Of a stretch of DNA of 64,000 nt, positions 23,001-35,288 are shown one piece after another; within the stretch, counting starts at the first letter, position 1; every line of letters begins with the position of its first letter. The translations under genes and the position numbers were made by a program. Under the pieces are notes generated by a model. That model searched no databases, had not been told where the DNA came from, and saw nothing but the letters and a program-made list of their open reading frames with translations. Where the stretch lies: contig QANU01075500.1 in NCBI GenBank assembly GCA_003254905.1, positions 10,009-74,008 on the forward strand. Direction: 5' to 3'. Origin of the DNA: Nissolia schottii (taxonomy: Eukaryota > Streptophyta > Magnoliopsida > Fabales > Fabaceae).

Positions 23001-26000
23001 GTCATTCTTAAAGTTGTGCAGTAAAATTTTTCCTTAATCTTGAGCGATAATCTTTTGTCACATAAAACCCCAAAGCACTCCTCCATTTCATCCACCCAAC
23101 TTGGATCCGATGATTTACATATCCCTCTGTCTCCATCATTTTGGATAATGGATCCGAGATACTTGAACCTTGTGAAGGTATTAGACTCATCTGTTTAGAG
23201 TAATTGTATACTCTCCATATCTATGTATATCTCTGTTTATTTCACAAGGTCTATATAATTCAACCTCCGTTGTGTTGTTGACAGATTTCTCATGCCTCTC
23301 TCTTATCAGTGTAAAAGGATGATATGTCAACAACTGTAAAACAAAAAATATAGGGTGGTTTCACAGAAGAAACTGTTCTAGACAGAATAAACACCTGATT
23401 GGAAACATTACTTATGCCTGTAAAGCAAGATCTTAAGAATCCCCTGCTTTGAAGTTGACTCAAGAAATATCGCTCATGATCTACACAGATCAAAGCATCT
23501 AGGACATAGAGTGATATTGTCTTTCCAGGTTCACTGCCACGGGTTGCATCTTTTATTACCTACAATTTAAAATCAATTGCAACTGTAAATAATTTACATC
23601 AGAATATTAAAAAAAAAAGGTGCAATAAATGAATAAAAAGCAGGCCAAGCAATAAAAATTGACAGCATATGGAAGCAACAAGGTGTGGCAGAATACCTAG
23701 TGAATACAATAGACCAAATAAAAAATTGATGTTTTTGTAGTCTGATGAGAAAGTAGAATAACTCGACATTACAAAGGCATACATGCAACGAAAACTAAAA
23801 CACAACTTATTTGGACCCATATCTGTTGAATTGGGATACTTTTCTTCAACATAAACCTTCCTAGAAATCTGTTGGAATCATATTGCAAGGTATGGGACTT
23901 GAGTCCCACATCAGAAATATGAGATTTTGGAGTGTGGTTCACACACACACCTACAACAATGACTAGCTTTTGTTGTGTGTTTAACGAAAGGTTCATATCA
24001 ATTGGTACTAGAGCCTTCCACTCATATGCAACTGGGCGGCGCAGGTGGAGATTCCGACTTTGCAGTGAAGACATTAAACTGGAAGACACTACCAAAGCAC
24101 CAAAAAGATACCATCAAAGCTTTGAAACTGCCAAGGACAAAATATTGTGATTGTTTGGCCTTTGAAGGCCATGGCTCAATATGTTATTGTGGGAGCTTGA
24201 ACAGAATTACACCTTAAAGTTCAAAAAGTACAGTTACACCTGCTGCCCAATAAAGAACAGAGTCAATCCCACAAATGTGAAACCTAGCCTGTACTGACAA
24301 TTCGACAGAAAGTGAGTACTAGCTGGAAAATTTATCAGAATGATTCATGGCCAAGAAAAGAATGGAGAGAAAAATAAATGGTTGGTGGAAGAAGATCCAC
24401 AGTTATCATAGACTGACATTCTCATAAAATACTAAAGTGGTTGTAGAAAAACTCTTAAGTTACTTGAGAGTGAGTGCACTTGTTAAGAGATGGAAACTTT
24501 GTATATAAAACAGAGAGAGAGGGGGGGCTAATCCAGTATTCAGTTGAGTGATAGGGAGAGGGTATTCCCCCTTACATCTGTAGATACTTTCCATGCTAAG
24601 GTTACACTGATCAAGGGAAGTTGTAGGCTTGTAGCCATATTAAAAATCTCTTCGATTCTTTACTCAATTCTTGCCTTTATCCTTACTATTTTCTGAGCCA
24701 GTTCTTACAATATATCTCTTCATCTCATTAAAATTCCTTTTCCATTATATTCAATGAGAATGATACAGCAACAGCAGATCAAATGCATGCCAGCTATTCT
24801 GACTAGTGCAAACATAACAGCCAACAATTATTAAATTTCAAAGCCCCCCAACTTATTCCCCTTGCCCTTCCAAACTTAAACGTGGATTGTATAAAACCCT
24901 ATAGCATTACAGCCCTTTAATAAAAACTGTGTTATCGATCGTGTCGCTATATTGAATGATCGCAGCAGAGCGGCGCAGAACATGGGTGAGGTGCAATGCA
25001 GAGGTCCACCGCGGAGCGTTTTGCAACTGCGGAGGTCAAGGCTGCTTTCGCGGCCAAATTGCAGAGCTAATTGAGGCCTCGTAGCCGCATCTGCGGAATA
25101 AGTTCGAAGAAGATGAACAGAAGCCCTCATTTTTAAGTCAAACCCTAACTTTTATGTTTTAAGATGACTTACCTTCCTACCCTCACTTATGCTGCTGAAA
25201 GATCTATTTTGCCCTTAGTTAAAAATGGCTTGAAATTCCAATTTTCCCTCATTTTCTCTTGAAATGTCTATATTGCCCTAACTTATTCTAATGAAATGTA
25301 TATTTCATTTCTCCAACATTAACTTCTTCAACCTTGTTAAGTTTCATGGTGGAGCAAAAGAAATAATAAAATAGGATTAGCGAAGAATAATCAGAGAACG
25401 AAAAAGGTAATTATGTTACTGAATAGATGTGTATTGTTGTTGTGTCTCTGATAGGTACCCAAACCCCTGGAGAGCCCATCCCCAAAAGCTAGCTGTTAGG
25501 GAGGGAGAGCCAAGAGCTTAAATACCCCATCAAGCAGCCCATACTACCCGATGTGGGACTTTGCCCATACAAAGTCCCTATCAATACACCCTCCCCGGAA
25601 AGCCGACGTCCCGGCGGCTCCACTCTACGACGCTTCACTCGGCCCTGGCCGAGTCAGCCCCTCCACAGGTAGCCCTTTCCGATGCGTTGACTACCGGCTC
25701 TGATACCATTGATAGGTACCCAAACCCCTGGAGATAAAAATACTGAAATATCTTCTGTGATTTAATATAAAAACTGAACTCCAGAGGGGAATTCAGGTTA
25801 CAGAACCTTGCAGGAAATAAAATAACAGATAACACACGTACTCGAAAGTCACGTTCTGGGATTAAGGTTCCCTTGGCCCTCCTTTCCTTTAGGTTCTGGT
25901 TCCGTAATCCCCCTGCTGCTCACCAATCCTGTACATATACTTTCTGCTAAGAAAGAATCAAGGACTATGCTTGATTTCCTCCCTGGAATTCCTTATTTCC

Positions 26001-29000
26001 TTATTTATTTTCCTAACTGATTTATTCCCCCCTTATTTCTCCTAATCTTGATTTATTTCCCTATTTATTCCCTTCCTGATTTATTCTCCCCCCTTATTAC
26101 TCCAATCCCCGATCTGTTGCTAATCAGCCCCTCATTCCATTATTGCGCTTTCCTTTTTTATATTTTCTGGAATAATGAAACGGTAAGGAAAATATTTTCC
26201 TTCCATTCTGGTTTCCCTTCCCAAATTCGGTTGTAGTGGCTATTGGGTTTGTAACAGTCTCATTACAAAGAGATCAACATATTTATAGGCTAGAAAGAAA
26301 ATCACTACATAATGGAAGGAAATCAACTTAGAATAAACTGAATCAATAAATATCAATCTAAGATATTAAATATATTTATTTTTATTCTTAACACTCCCCT
26401 TTCAAGCTAAAGCACATGGAGCACGATTAAGCGGAGGAGGAAGAAGCACACACAAAGTAAGGCACGCACGGAAGAGGCACACGCGGAGGAGTAGCTCGCC
26501 AAAAATGGAACAAACAGTATAGGCTCAGTGGTAATCAAGGGAATAAAGCATTGGAACCACTAGAAAGTAGGCACAGTGGTAAGCACGATAATGAAGCACC
26601 TAAAACCACCAGAAAGTAGCCACAATGGTAAGCACGGGAATGAAGCACCGTGACCATCAGAATGGTGTAGGCACAGTGGTAAGTGGGAATGAAGCACGAA
26701 AACCACTGGAAAGTCTTCCCCCTCACAGGTCGAACATTGTAGCAGTAAGTAGAAGCACCATGGCAAACATTAAGACGCTAAGGCAGCTATGAGTCACACA
26801 GAAGGTGCAAAAACGGAAACCAAAAAAGTACCCGAAGTGACATAATGAATGGATGAATGATCTGAGAACAGATCTAGAAATAGGAGATTGAGGTGTGGTC
26901 GGCGGTGCATATTGCAGCCAGAGGTGGCGGCAGACACACTGTCACATGCAGTGGGAAGCGATGGCACGTGGTCTTCTAGTCAAAGAAAATAGGTAGTGCA
27001 TGTGAGCACGTAGGGCACAAGAACGAGCCGCAACTCCCCGGGGTGGCAGTGGTGAAGGACGGTGAGCTTAGTGGTGGGGTCGCCAAAGAGAAACGACGTT
27101 GGAAAAGTTCGCCAGCAGCAAGAAACAGTGATGGACGGTGACTAAGCTTGCTGGAATTGATGCACAACAGTGGTAGGGCTGACAAACGGGAAGGAGGGCA
27201 CAGTTTGGGCAAAAAGAACTTTGGGAGAAAATTAGGCACCCTAAAGAATGGAGAGAAATTAAAATAGAGTTCCCATTTTAGATTAGAACCCAAGTAACGG
27301 AAGAGTGACAAGACACGTCACGGAGGATAGTACCGCTTTGATACCATGTTAAGTTTCATGGTGGAGCAGAAGAATAAAATAGCATTAGAGAAGAATAATC
27401 AGAGAGCGAAAAAGTTATGTTACCGAATAGATGTGTATTGTTGTTGTGTCTCATTACAAAGAGATGAATAAACTGAATAAATAAAAATCAATTTAAGATA
27501 TTAAATATATTTATTTTTATTCTTAACAAACCTATCTTCTAGACCTCTACGCGGCAGCACCTTGTGAAAAACGGAGCAATCTATGCTCTTCTATCCAGCG
27601 TTTGCAACTCCCCCCACCGGCGACTGCAGTTGGATATTCTGGCGAGCCACTTCGACCACACCTCTATTCTTTCTCTCTTGTTTTTGTTCCTGAACTTCTC
27701 TCTCTATGTTTTTTCCTTTCCTCTTCCATCCATTGTCTCTGCTTTTCTTTCTTTCTCCCTGTTCCGGCTTTCTGCCCCTTGTCTCCTCCCTTCTCTAATT
27801 TCTTTCTTATATTAGAGGCCTAGGTTTAATTTGATTCAATATTTTATCATTTTTACTCATGATATTTCATGTTTGTTTTACAAGTGATTTATACCATAGA
27901 TTTATCTTTAGACTATAGATTATGACTTTTGATTAGTAACGATAAGTATGTGTTTGTGGTTAACATTTCATTCTTTATGATTTGTATGTATGTAGTATAT
28001 ATTACACTCTTTATCTACATTTAATGAAATAGCAGTCACCCCCGCTCCCGCTATAGCATTTTTTGAGGTCGGCTGCTATCCGCAATCGACGAACAAAACA
28101 ATCTATAATCTTCAAGACTTTAAAGATTGACACCAATCACACCATGTTAAAAACATTATATTAACCATGGTGTTCCTTTAGCTAACGTACAAAGACAGAG
28201 AGATTAGCATGCTTTGTTGCATTATTTATCCTAATAGGACTTACTAGTTATTTTTGAATCTTGGCGAGGATGACTTATCCCCTTTTGTACCGTTTTCTCC
28301 ACTTCTAACAAAACTACTTCTATGAAGAAAATAAGATTAACCTCAGTCCTAAGCCCATTAAAAACAAAAGCAGTTGATTAATAAAACAAGTAAATAGTAG
28401 AGTAGAGGCTTCAAATAACCAAATCCAAGATGCTCTGAGCCTCTTTTCTCAAAGTAGAGAAGTTCGCATGAGCCAATTCTGCCTGCTCTCTGTCAATCTG
28501 GCAAAAACAGAGACAAAATAAAAAGAATCGTGAGTTCATTGGTCATAGGTTTTGAATATACCAAGCTATTTAAACCAAAAAAAATTCCGAAAAGAAGAAA
28601 AAAAAAATCTACACCTTTGGGAGATCAATATATTCATTGTCTTCTTCATTGAGCAGCAAAAACTGAAGAACTGTGGTCGGAACATCCGGATCAACCATAT
28701 TATGACAATACTGGAAATAGCTAAGGAGCAAGGCATATTGACTGTATAAAGACACAAAAAGTTAAGTTTTCCAAACAAAACGGTACACAACCATACTACC
28801 AGAATCAGTTAAGCAACTAGTAACCTACCGCCTCCGCAGAGCTTCAGATGACTCATTTCTAAGCATAGCCATGATAAGCTTAAACAATATGGTCAGACAA
28901 GCACCATTTGATAATTGCTTCACCACAATGAGATCAAGGCACGTTATATTATCCGAACTCAGACTGCCGGGGAACAAAAACCTTTCATCTCGCAATTTAG

Positions 29001-32000
29001 CCATACATGTCAATGCAACCTGAGTGAAATTTCAGGAATATAAATATAATCCAGAATAACATGGATAACTAAAGACTATATCTACATATCTAGAAAATAT
29101 AATGGTATATTTGACTATCTACCTGTGATAATATGAATGCCATCCTCAATGAACAGTCTGGAGAAGCAGAAGCACTAAGAGATGCATCAAGGACCCTAGC
29201 AATGCAATGTAATAGTTATATCAAGCACAACAATATAGAGAAGAGCCGCAATGAATTTTTTTATTGATGAAGGATTGTGTCAACTCACTGAAACAGAATT
29301 TCAGATCGATTTTCAAGCATTGCTAATCTTCTAGAAATGGACACCTTTTAAAACAACAAACGTTAGAGAATATACCCCATGAAAAAAAGTATATGGAAAG
29401 AAAGATATGTACCTCAATAATCTGAGACCAGGCAGTCAACATATGCAGCTGTGCAGCTTGTTCCTCGAGATTCTTATTGTGTTTCCACCCCCATCTCAGC
29501 AACTGTTGAATTGTCTCTTTTACATCATTTAGCTCAACTTCACTGCCAAGATTACTCACTTGGAGATATGCAGAATTGAATTTCTAAAACAAGAAACAAA
29601 AAAAAATATCTTATAAATGCATCAACTCAAAAGGGGAAATGAGAATTGAAAATGTATCATGCTAGGAATACGGATAAAACTGATCTTCAATACTGAATTA
29701 ACAACATCGAAAAAGGGTCAACCTGCCAAAGTTTGTCATGGAATGAAGCAAGGTCAATCAGCCGGTCACCTCTCTCAGAATAATAATAGACACCACCCTT
29801 TCCAGAGTTTCCCGGATTTCCAAGTATTTCTTCTGCCTAAATTATACGAGGCCAAAAGCAGGTCAGAATAACTTGAAAAATAGTCAAGGACTAGAAAATC
29901 AGCTCGGACATCTATTCCATGCATGAAAATAAAACAAGTCTTACAAGTCAAAAAGAGAGATGAGGAATGAAATATAGATCTGAAACACTTTAAGGACTAT
30001 TATCTCACCAACAAGTCATACTTCATACTAGCTGTAATATTTGAGAGCTTGGTAGTGGCATCTGGACATCTAAACTGGATGATTTCAAGCAATTCTAACA
30101 CCTGAATTTCAAGGAAAATAAAATTCAGAAGAAAATATCTGATAAATCAGCTGTGACTATGTACCTATCCAGGAATATGAAAATTACAAAGGCAGTGATG
30201 ATAACCTTTTAAAAGTATATAGTCATATGAGAAGAATGCTGGCAAAAGCCCTAATAAGTAATAAGAACAGTATATCAAAATGAAGGGTAGCCAATACTTA
30301 GAGGTTAGGGAGATTAAGAAAAACTAGTACAGACAAAACCATTAAAAATAATAATTAAATCACTTGTCTAGAAAAATGGCTTACGATAGTTCACAATAGT
30401 GTCATTAATCCATCAATAATAAATTTTAACATGCAACAAAGCACTGACTAAACAGCAGTAAAACAACATATTCCGTGGCAATAGTTTTTGTTGCATTATA
30501 AATTTATAAGAGAAATCATTTTGAATTAGTGGAGAATGGTGAGAGAGGATACATTCATTTAGACTTGGTTAATGAATCAAACATAAACCTTAGATGACAA
30601 TGCGTTTATGGGTTTCAAGTCAAGAAAGAGAATACCAGGATAACAGATTGATATGAAATGCCATAGCAAGACACAAAAGACAAAGCACCAATCCCCATTT
30701 AAAAAAGCACTAGAATCCTAATCCAAATTAAATAAGAAATCAAATCATAAAAAAATGACGAGGGGAGGAAAGTTAGTTTGTTAGGACTATGCTAAGGATA
30801 AAATTTTTCTTTACTGATTTCCTTGAAGAGTTGAGAAAATTATGGAGATAATTTCACTCCTCTTGGCCTCTTTGTAGTTGTAACGTTCTGCTGTAAAACA
30901 TAAGTATAAAAAGCTTGCATTCTTCTCCCAACTTTCTATACTACCAACAGTTAAAATAAAAAATAAAAAATTGGATAAAAGAACATTAAGAAGAGAAGAG
31001 AATGGGCCAAGGACTTGCAACTTCTTCTGTTTTATCCACCATTCATTTACCATTTTTAGTCCACGTCATTTCTACCACTAAATAAAAATTCCAGCAATGA
31101 AATCGCAGGGACACAATAACATTTTTACCAACCTAGTGCAAAATTGCTGACAATGCATTTAGTATACATAGACAAAAATTACAACATATGCATGTAATGT
31201 GACAGTCAATAATAGCAAAGGAACCATGAAAAATTTCAATGACTGCCATTACCTCACTCTTACTGACAGTTCTTATAGCAGCATTTTCAGAAGTATCTTG
31301 AAACGGAGACATGGTAGGGCCTCCACCAACTTCAGTGATACCTTGTCCAAAAAGATGAGAAAGGATTGTCTCACACACACCTCTATGTTTTGAGCTATCT
31401 ACTTCTCCAGCGTGTAGCTCAACAGCTAGAAGTTTTAATAGCCATGCTCTCTGAAACAGGCAAAGCAAGGGAACTAAACACCCATATCGAACCGAATAAA
31501 AATAGTACTAATTTAATCCTTCCCAGGTAATTGATAATGTTGAGAATTTGAGATTGAGACAAAAAGGCTTGAACACATTATGCTCACAAGAACTTTAACT
31601 AAACTCAATCCCATTAATTCCAATCAAATAGTCATTTTCTTAAATTTCATGGATCAAGAAATCATGAAGAATCCACAAAATTCAATATATCTGAAATGTT
31701 TTTTCATCACTTTTAATTATAGTAATATATGAAAAATGATAACAATTTGACTTGCTATTTGAAGAAACTTATTAGCACAGGAATAAACTAATCTAGTAAC
31801 AGAAGAAGTGCATAAAGCTTTCTCTGCATGTGTGTGTTTGTTTTGTGTTGTTCTAATTCTGAAACAACTAATCACTTATTTTCACATAGTACAAGAGCAG
31901 TTGTTGTTCAGAATAAGTTGTCTGCTATGTTTGAACTTAGACCAACGTTTGGTGCATCCTTCAACATTCGACGAGTTTTTATTGATTAAGTTTATGAATG

Positions 32001-35000
32001 GTCTGGAAGAAACAAGCAGGGAAAAACTTAGTGTTGTGCCATTTTTGTGTATTTCTCTGGAGCAACTCGTCAAATTTCCAAGCATGTACAACTATCTTTT
32101 TTACTTCTCAATTGGAGCTTGCTTTTCAACTGCAGTCATGGTTAACTAATTTCATAGCTTCTCCCAGCGGATGTGCCTATGACTTCTTTAAGGGAACTTT
32201 TAAATTAACAGCTGTTTTCAATAACAATGCTACTGTTATCAAATAACTCCAAAATAAATACTTGCAAGTGACACTGACAACCCCCAATAATTAGCCATTT
32301 CAATAACGAAGAGTTCAAATATGACAGAATTCTGTACGGGGAAGAAATAATAAAATTGATGATAGCAAAATACCTGATGAAGGGAACTGATGCGAAGTGG
32401 CTGGTTGCTGTTCCGTTTTGGAAGTGGAGCAATACAAATTGTATCAAGGTGCTATATTAAAGTAAGGAAAGGAGTTTCAGAGATATATCTTCTATGTATA
32501 AACAATGCCAGGAAGTACAACGGCTAAGAATTCAAAATACATTAACGAAACAGTACCTTAATGAAGAATTTGTACTTTTTATTTGACAGCAGATCCATTG
32601 TAGGTATACATGTTAATGGATCTACACACAACTCATAAAGGAGCTGCATCAAAGAAAAATTCAAGACTCCTTAAGAAACTAGATAAAAGGTAAAGAAAAG
32701 CAAAAATCTGATCTCTGCACTATCTTAGATATGTTAAGCACTAGATCAACTACATCTGACCTGAAAACCAAATTCATGAAGCAATGCATTTACATCAGGC
32801 TTTGAAAGCTTGTCCAGGATATCAAGTATAACTTTCATGCAACTGCAGACAACATTACAGGAGCACAGTTGCATTTACAACAATCAAGATATCAATATCT
32901 TATTTTCCAATGGATAACATACAAAACCTGTAATAGAATTTAGGCTGTAAAACTGTCCGTTCAACTGGCATGTCAAGATCAAATTTAAGTAGTAAATGAG
33001 AAATATTTGGAGCTGGCCTGCTGATGTTGTCAATTAGAAGCTGAAAACATGTAGAAGGTAGATCCAAACAGAAATTTAGGAAAATAAAACACAAGGAAAG
33101 GAAACTAAAACAAGTAGCTGACTGGGACGATGACAAACTTTCATAATAAGAATGCCTGGATCATCATTATTATTTTCAACAGTCTGAAACTCTTCTGACC
33201 GCAACTCAAGGCAGGCTGCATAATCTTCTATCAAGCTGTTTGCTGCGTTAGATTTTAGCAACAATTGAACAAGCCCAATCATGCGAGAGCTGTAACCCCA
33301 AAAAAACATTATCACTAAGCAAGATGGCCTGTTTGCATAACTTCTCAAATTACATATCAAGAATATGAAAATGGAAAAGTGCCTTAAAATACTCATGATT
33401 TTGATAGATGATTGCTGAACTTTTGGCTGAAAATCATATCTCACATACTCCAACAGGGCCACTATTTGATTATGATCATGGGAGAGAATAACCTCCATGG
33501 GCTGCAAGCAGATTATCAGCAAAGAACAATGACACAATAAGTAGTTATCCAATGCTACGGAATATGGTATAGAAAATAACGCTTGTTTAAACTTTGAATG
33601 GCAAATATCTCATCAAAATGACAGCATCTTCAAATAAAGGCCCGTTTAGATAACACAATTTTTTACTTTTAACTTCTTAGAAGTTAGAAGTCATATTTTA
33701 AATTTATGTCTTGTTTGGCTATATAGCTTATTACTTTTTAAAAGGTCTCAAAAAGCACTTTTTAAAATACTTAAAACAAGAATTTCTTTTATTGTGTTTT
33801 TAAATACAAAATAACGTATTCATAAGTTACTTTCCAGAAGTTCCTTTTATAATAAGCTCCTTTTAAATTGTGTACCCAAATAGGCCCTAAGTCCATCATT
33901 CAGTTCAGATATTAGAGAGTATGACATGGCACTAATATAATGAATTATGACCCCAACTGATATCTTTAGCAACGATTGAAAAATGAATCTTAGAAAAGAC
34001 AAATGCCAAGTATACATGTGGCAATTGACTACTTTACAATGGCAGTGGATAAAGGATACCACTAAACGGTAAGCTTTGTGGAAATGCAAACAAAATGAGA
34101 TGATGAAACAAAAAAATAAAACCTTCAAATAAATAATTTCATCAAAAAGCAAATGACAACACAGTTCAGAAAATTAAATAAAGTTACCTGGTATAGGGGG
34201 CGCCAATAATCAGAAAGAAGTAAATCTTTTTCAAAGACAAGTACTATAATTTCAAGAGAAAGTTGCACTGCATTCTCCAAAAGTTGCCCATAGATTTGAC
34301 TGCTGCGTTGAGCAATGATGGAATTCGCCCCTGGCAGAAGAATACCCATAATGTTTCGGAACGCAGTCCTACCACTCATGAAATCCTGAAACCAATTAAA
34401 TTATTTGACTTATAAGGTAACAGATGACTTAAACAAGCTTCAAAACAATAATACAAAGAAATTACTGAAGCATTTATGGCACAATTGATAGGAATTTGGA
34501 TATTGAAAGCTATAAAACTAATAGCAAAGAAATAAATTGAGTAGCTGGTAGTAGGTCATTAAGCATTAGTAAAGATCCACAAAGCACACAAAGCTGTAAG
34601 GTCTATTATCACACAGCGCTTACAAATTCAGAATCATGGATCATTAGAATAACATTTTAATACACCATGCGAACATACATACTTTCAGCAACTCTAACAC
34701 AGGGAGTTGTGTCTGAATTGGTGATGATTCTTTGGTTGTTGGAAGTCGTGACTGATCAACTATTCCCTCAAAATCCTCCTCCTTGATATCATACATGTTT
34801 AGTATCCTGCAAAAGAAAAATATCGAAAAAGAAATACTATCAGAATCAGATTAAGGGAAATTACAAGAGACAATAAATCCTGCAAAAGTAGACATAAAGC
34901 TAAAGGAAAAGAACAATGAAAAAAAAAACATTCAAAAGAGAAAACTAAAGAAAGGAATACCATAACAACCTAAAAATCTACAAGAAAAAACCACCTCAAC

Positions 35001-35239
35001 AAAACACACCACAACAACCTAAAAATCTACAAGTAAAAACCACCTCAACAAAACACCCATAGTCAAGCCTTTATAATTATTAATCCCTCCATAGTTTACT
35101 ATTGGTGCTTTTTCTTGGTTATTAAAGAATCTCATTAAGATGACAAAAGGAGAAATACAAAGATACAGGAGACATGAGATTCTCGTCCAAAGATTTGTGT
35201 AACAACTGGTACCGAACCACCGGTAAGGACAACAGACAA

Positions 35240-35288
<49 letters not shown>

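Larger units (their letters stand above)
25335..27528 (-). mobile_element. Non-coding LTR retroelement A in NUP205 intron 34
   Basis: Direct LTRs begin TGTTAAGTTTCATGGTGG and end TTTTTATTCTTAACA. The right LTR, 27347-27528 (182 bp), is intact; the left, 25335-26393, is interrupted by element B. A perfect AACCT target duplication flanks it (25330-25334 and 27529-27533). On the minus strand, TGGTATCAAAGC directly follows the right LTR and matches the initiator-Met tRNA primer site in 11 of 12 bases. A purine tract GAAAGGGGAG abuts the left LTR. So the element runs minus, like NUP205. The 953-bp interior has no recognisable coding, fitting a TRIM/LARD-like non-autonomous element. Confidence 0.92.

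Noticed and set aside
25449-25733. Cassandra-type TRIM with a 5S rRNA-like LTR
   Set aside because: The short LTR and tRNA-Met primer site fit a TRIM, but I see no 5S-like A/C box block in it, so Cassandra is not supported.
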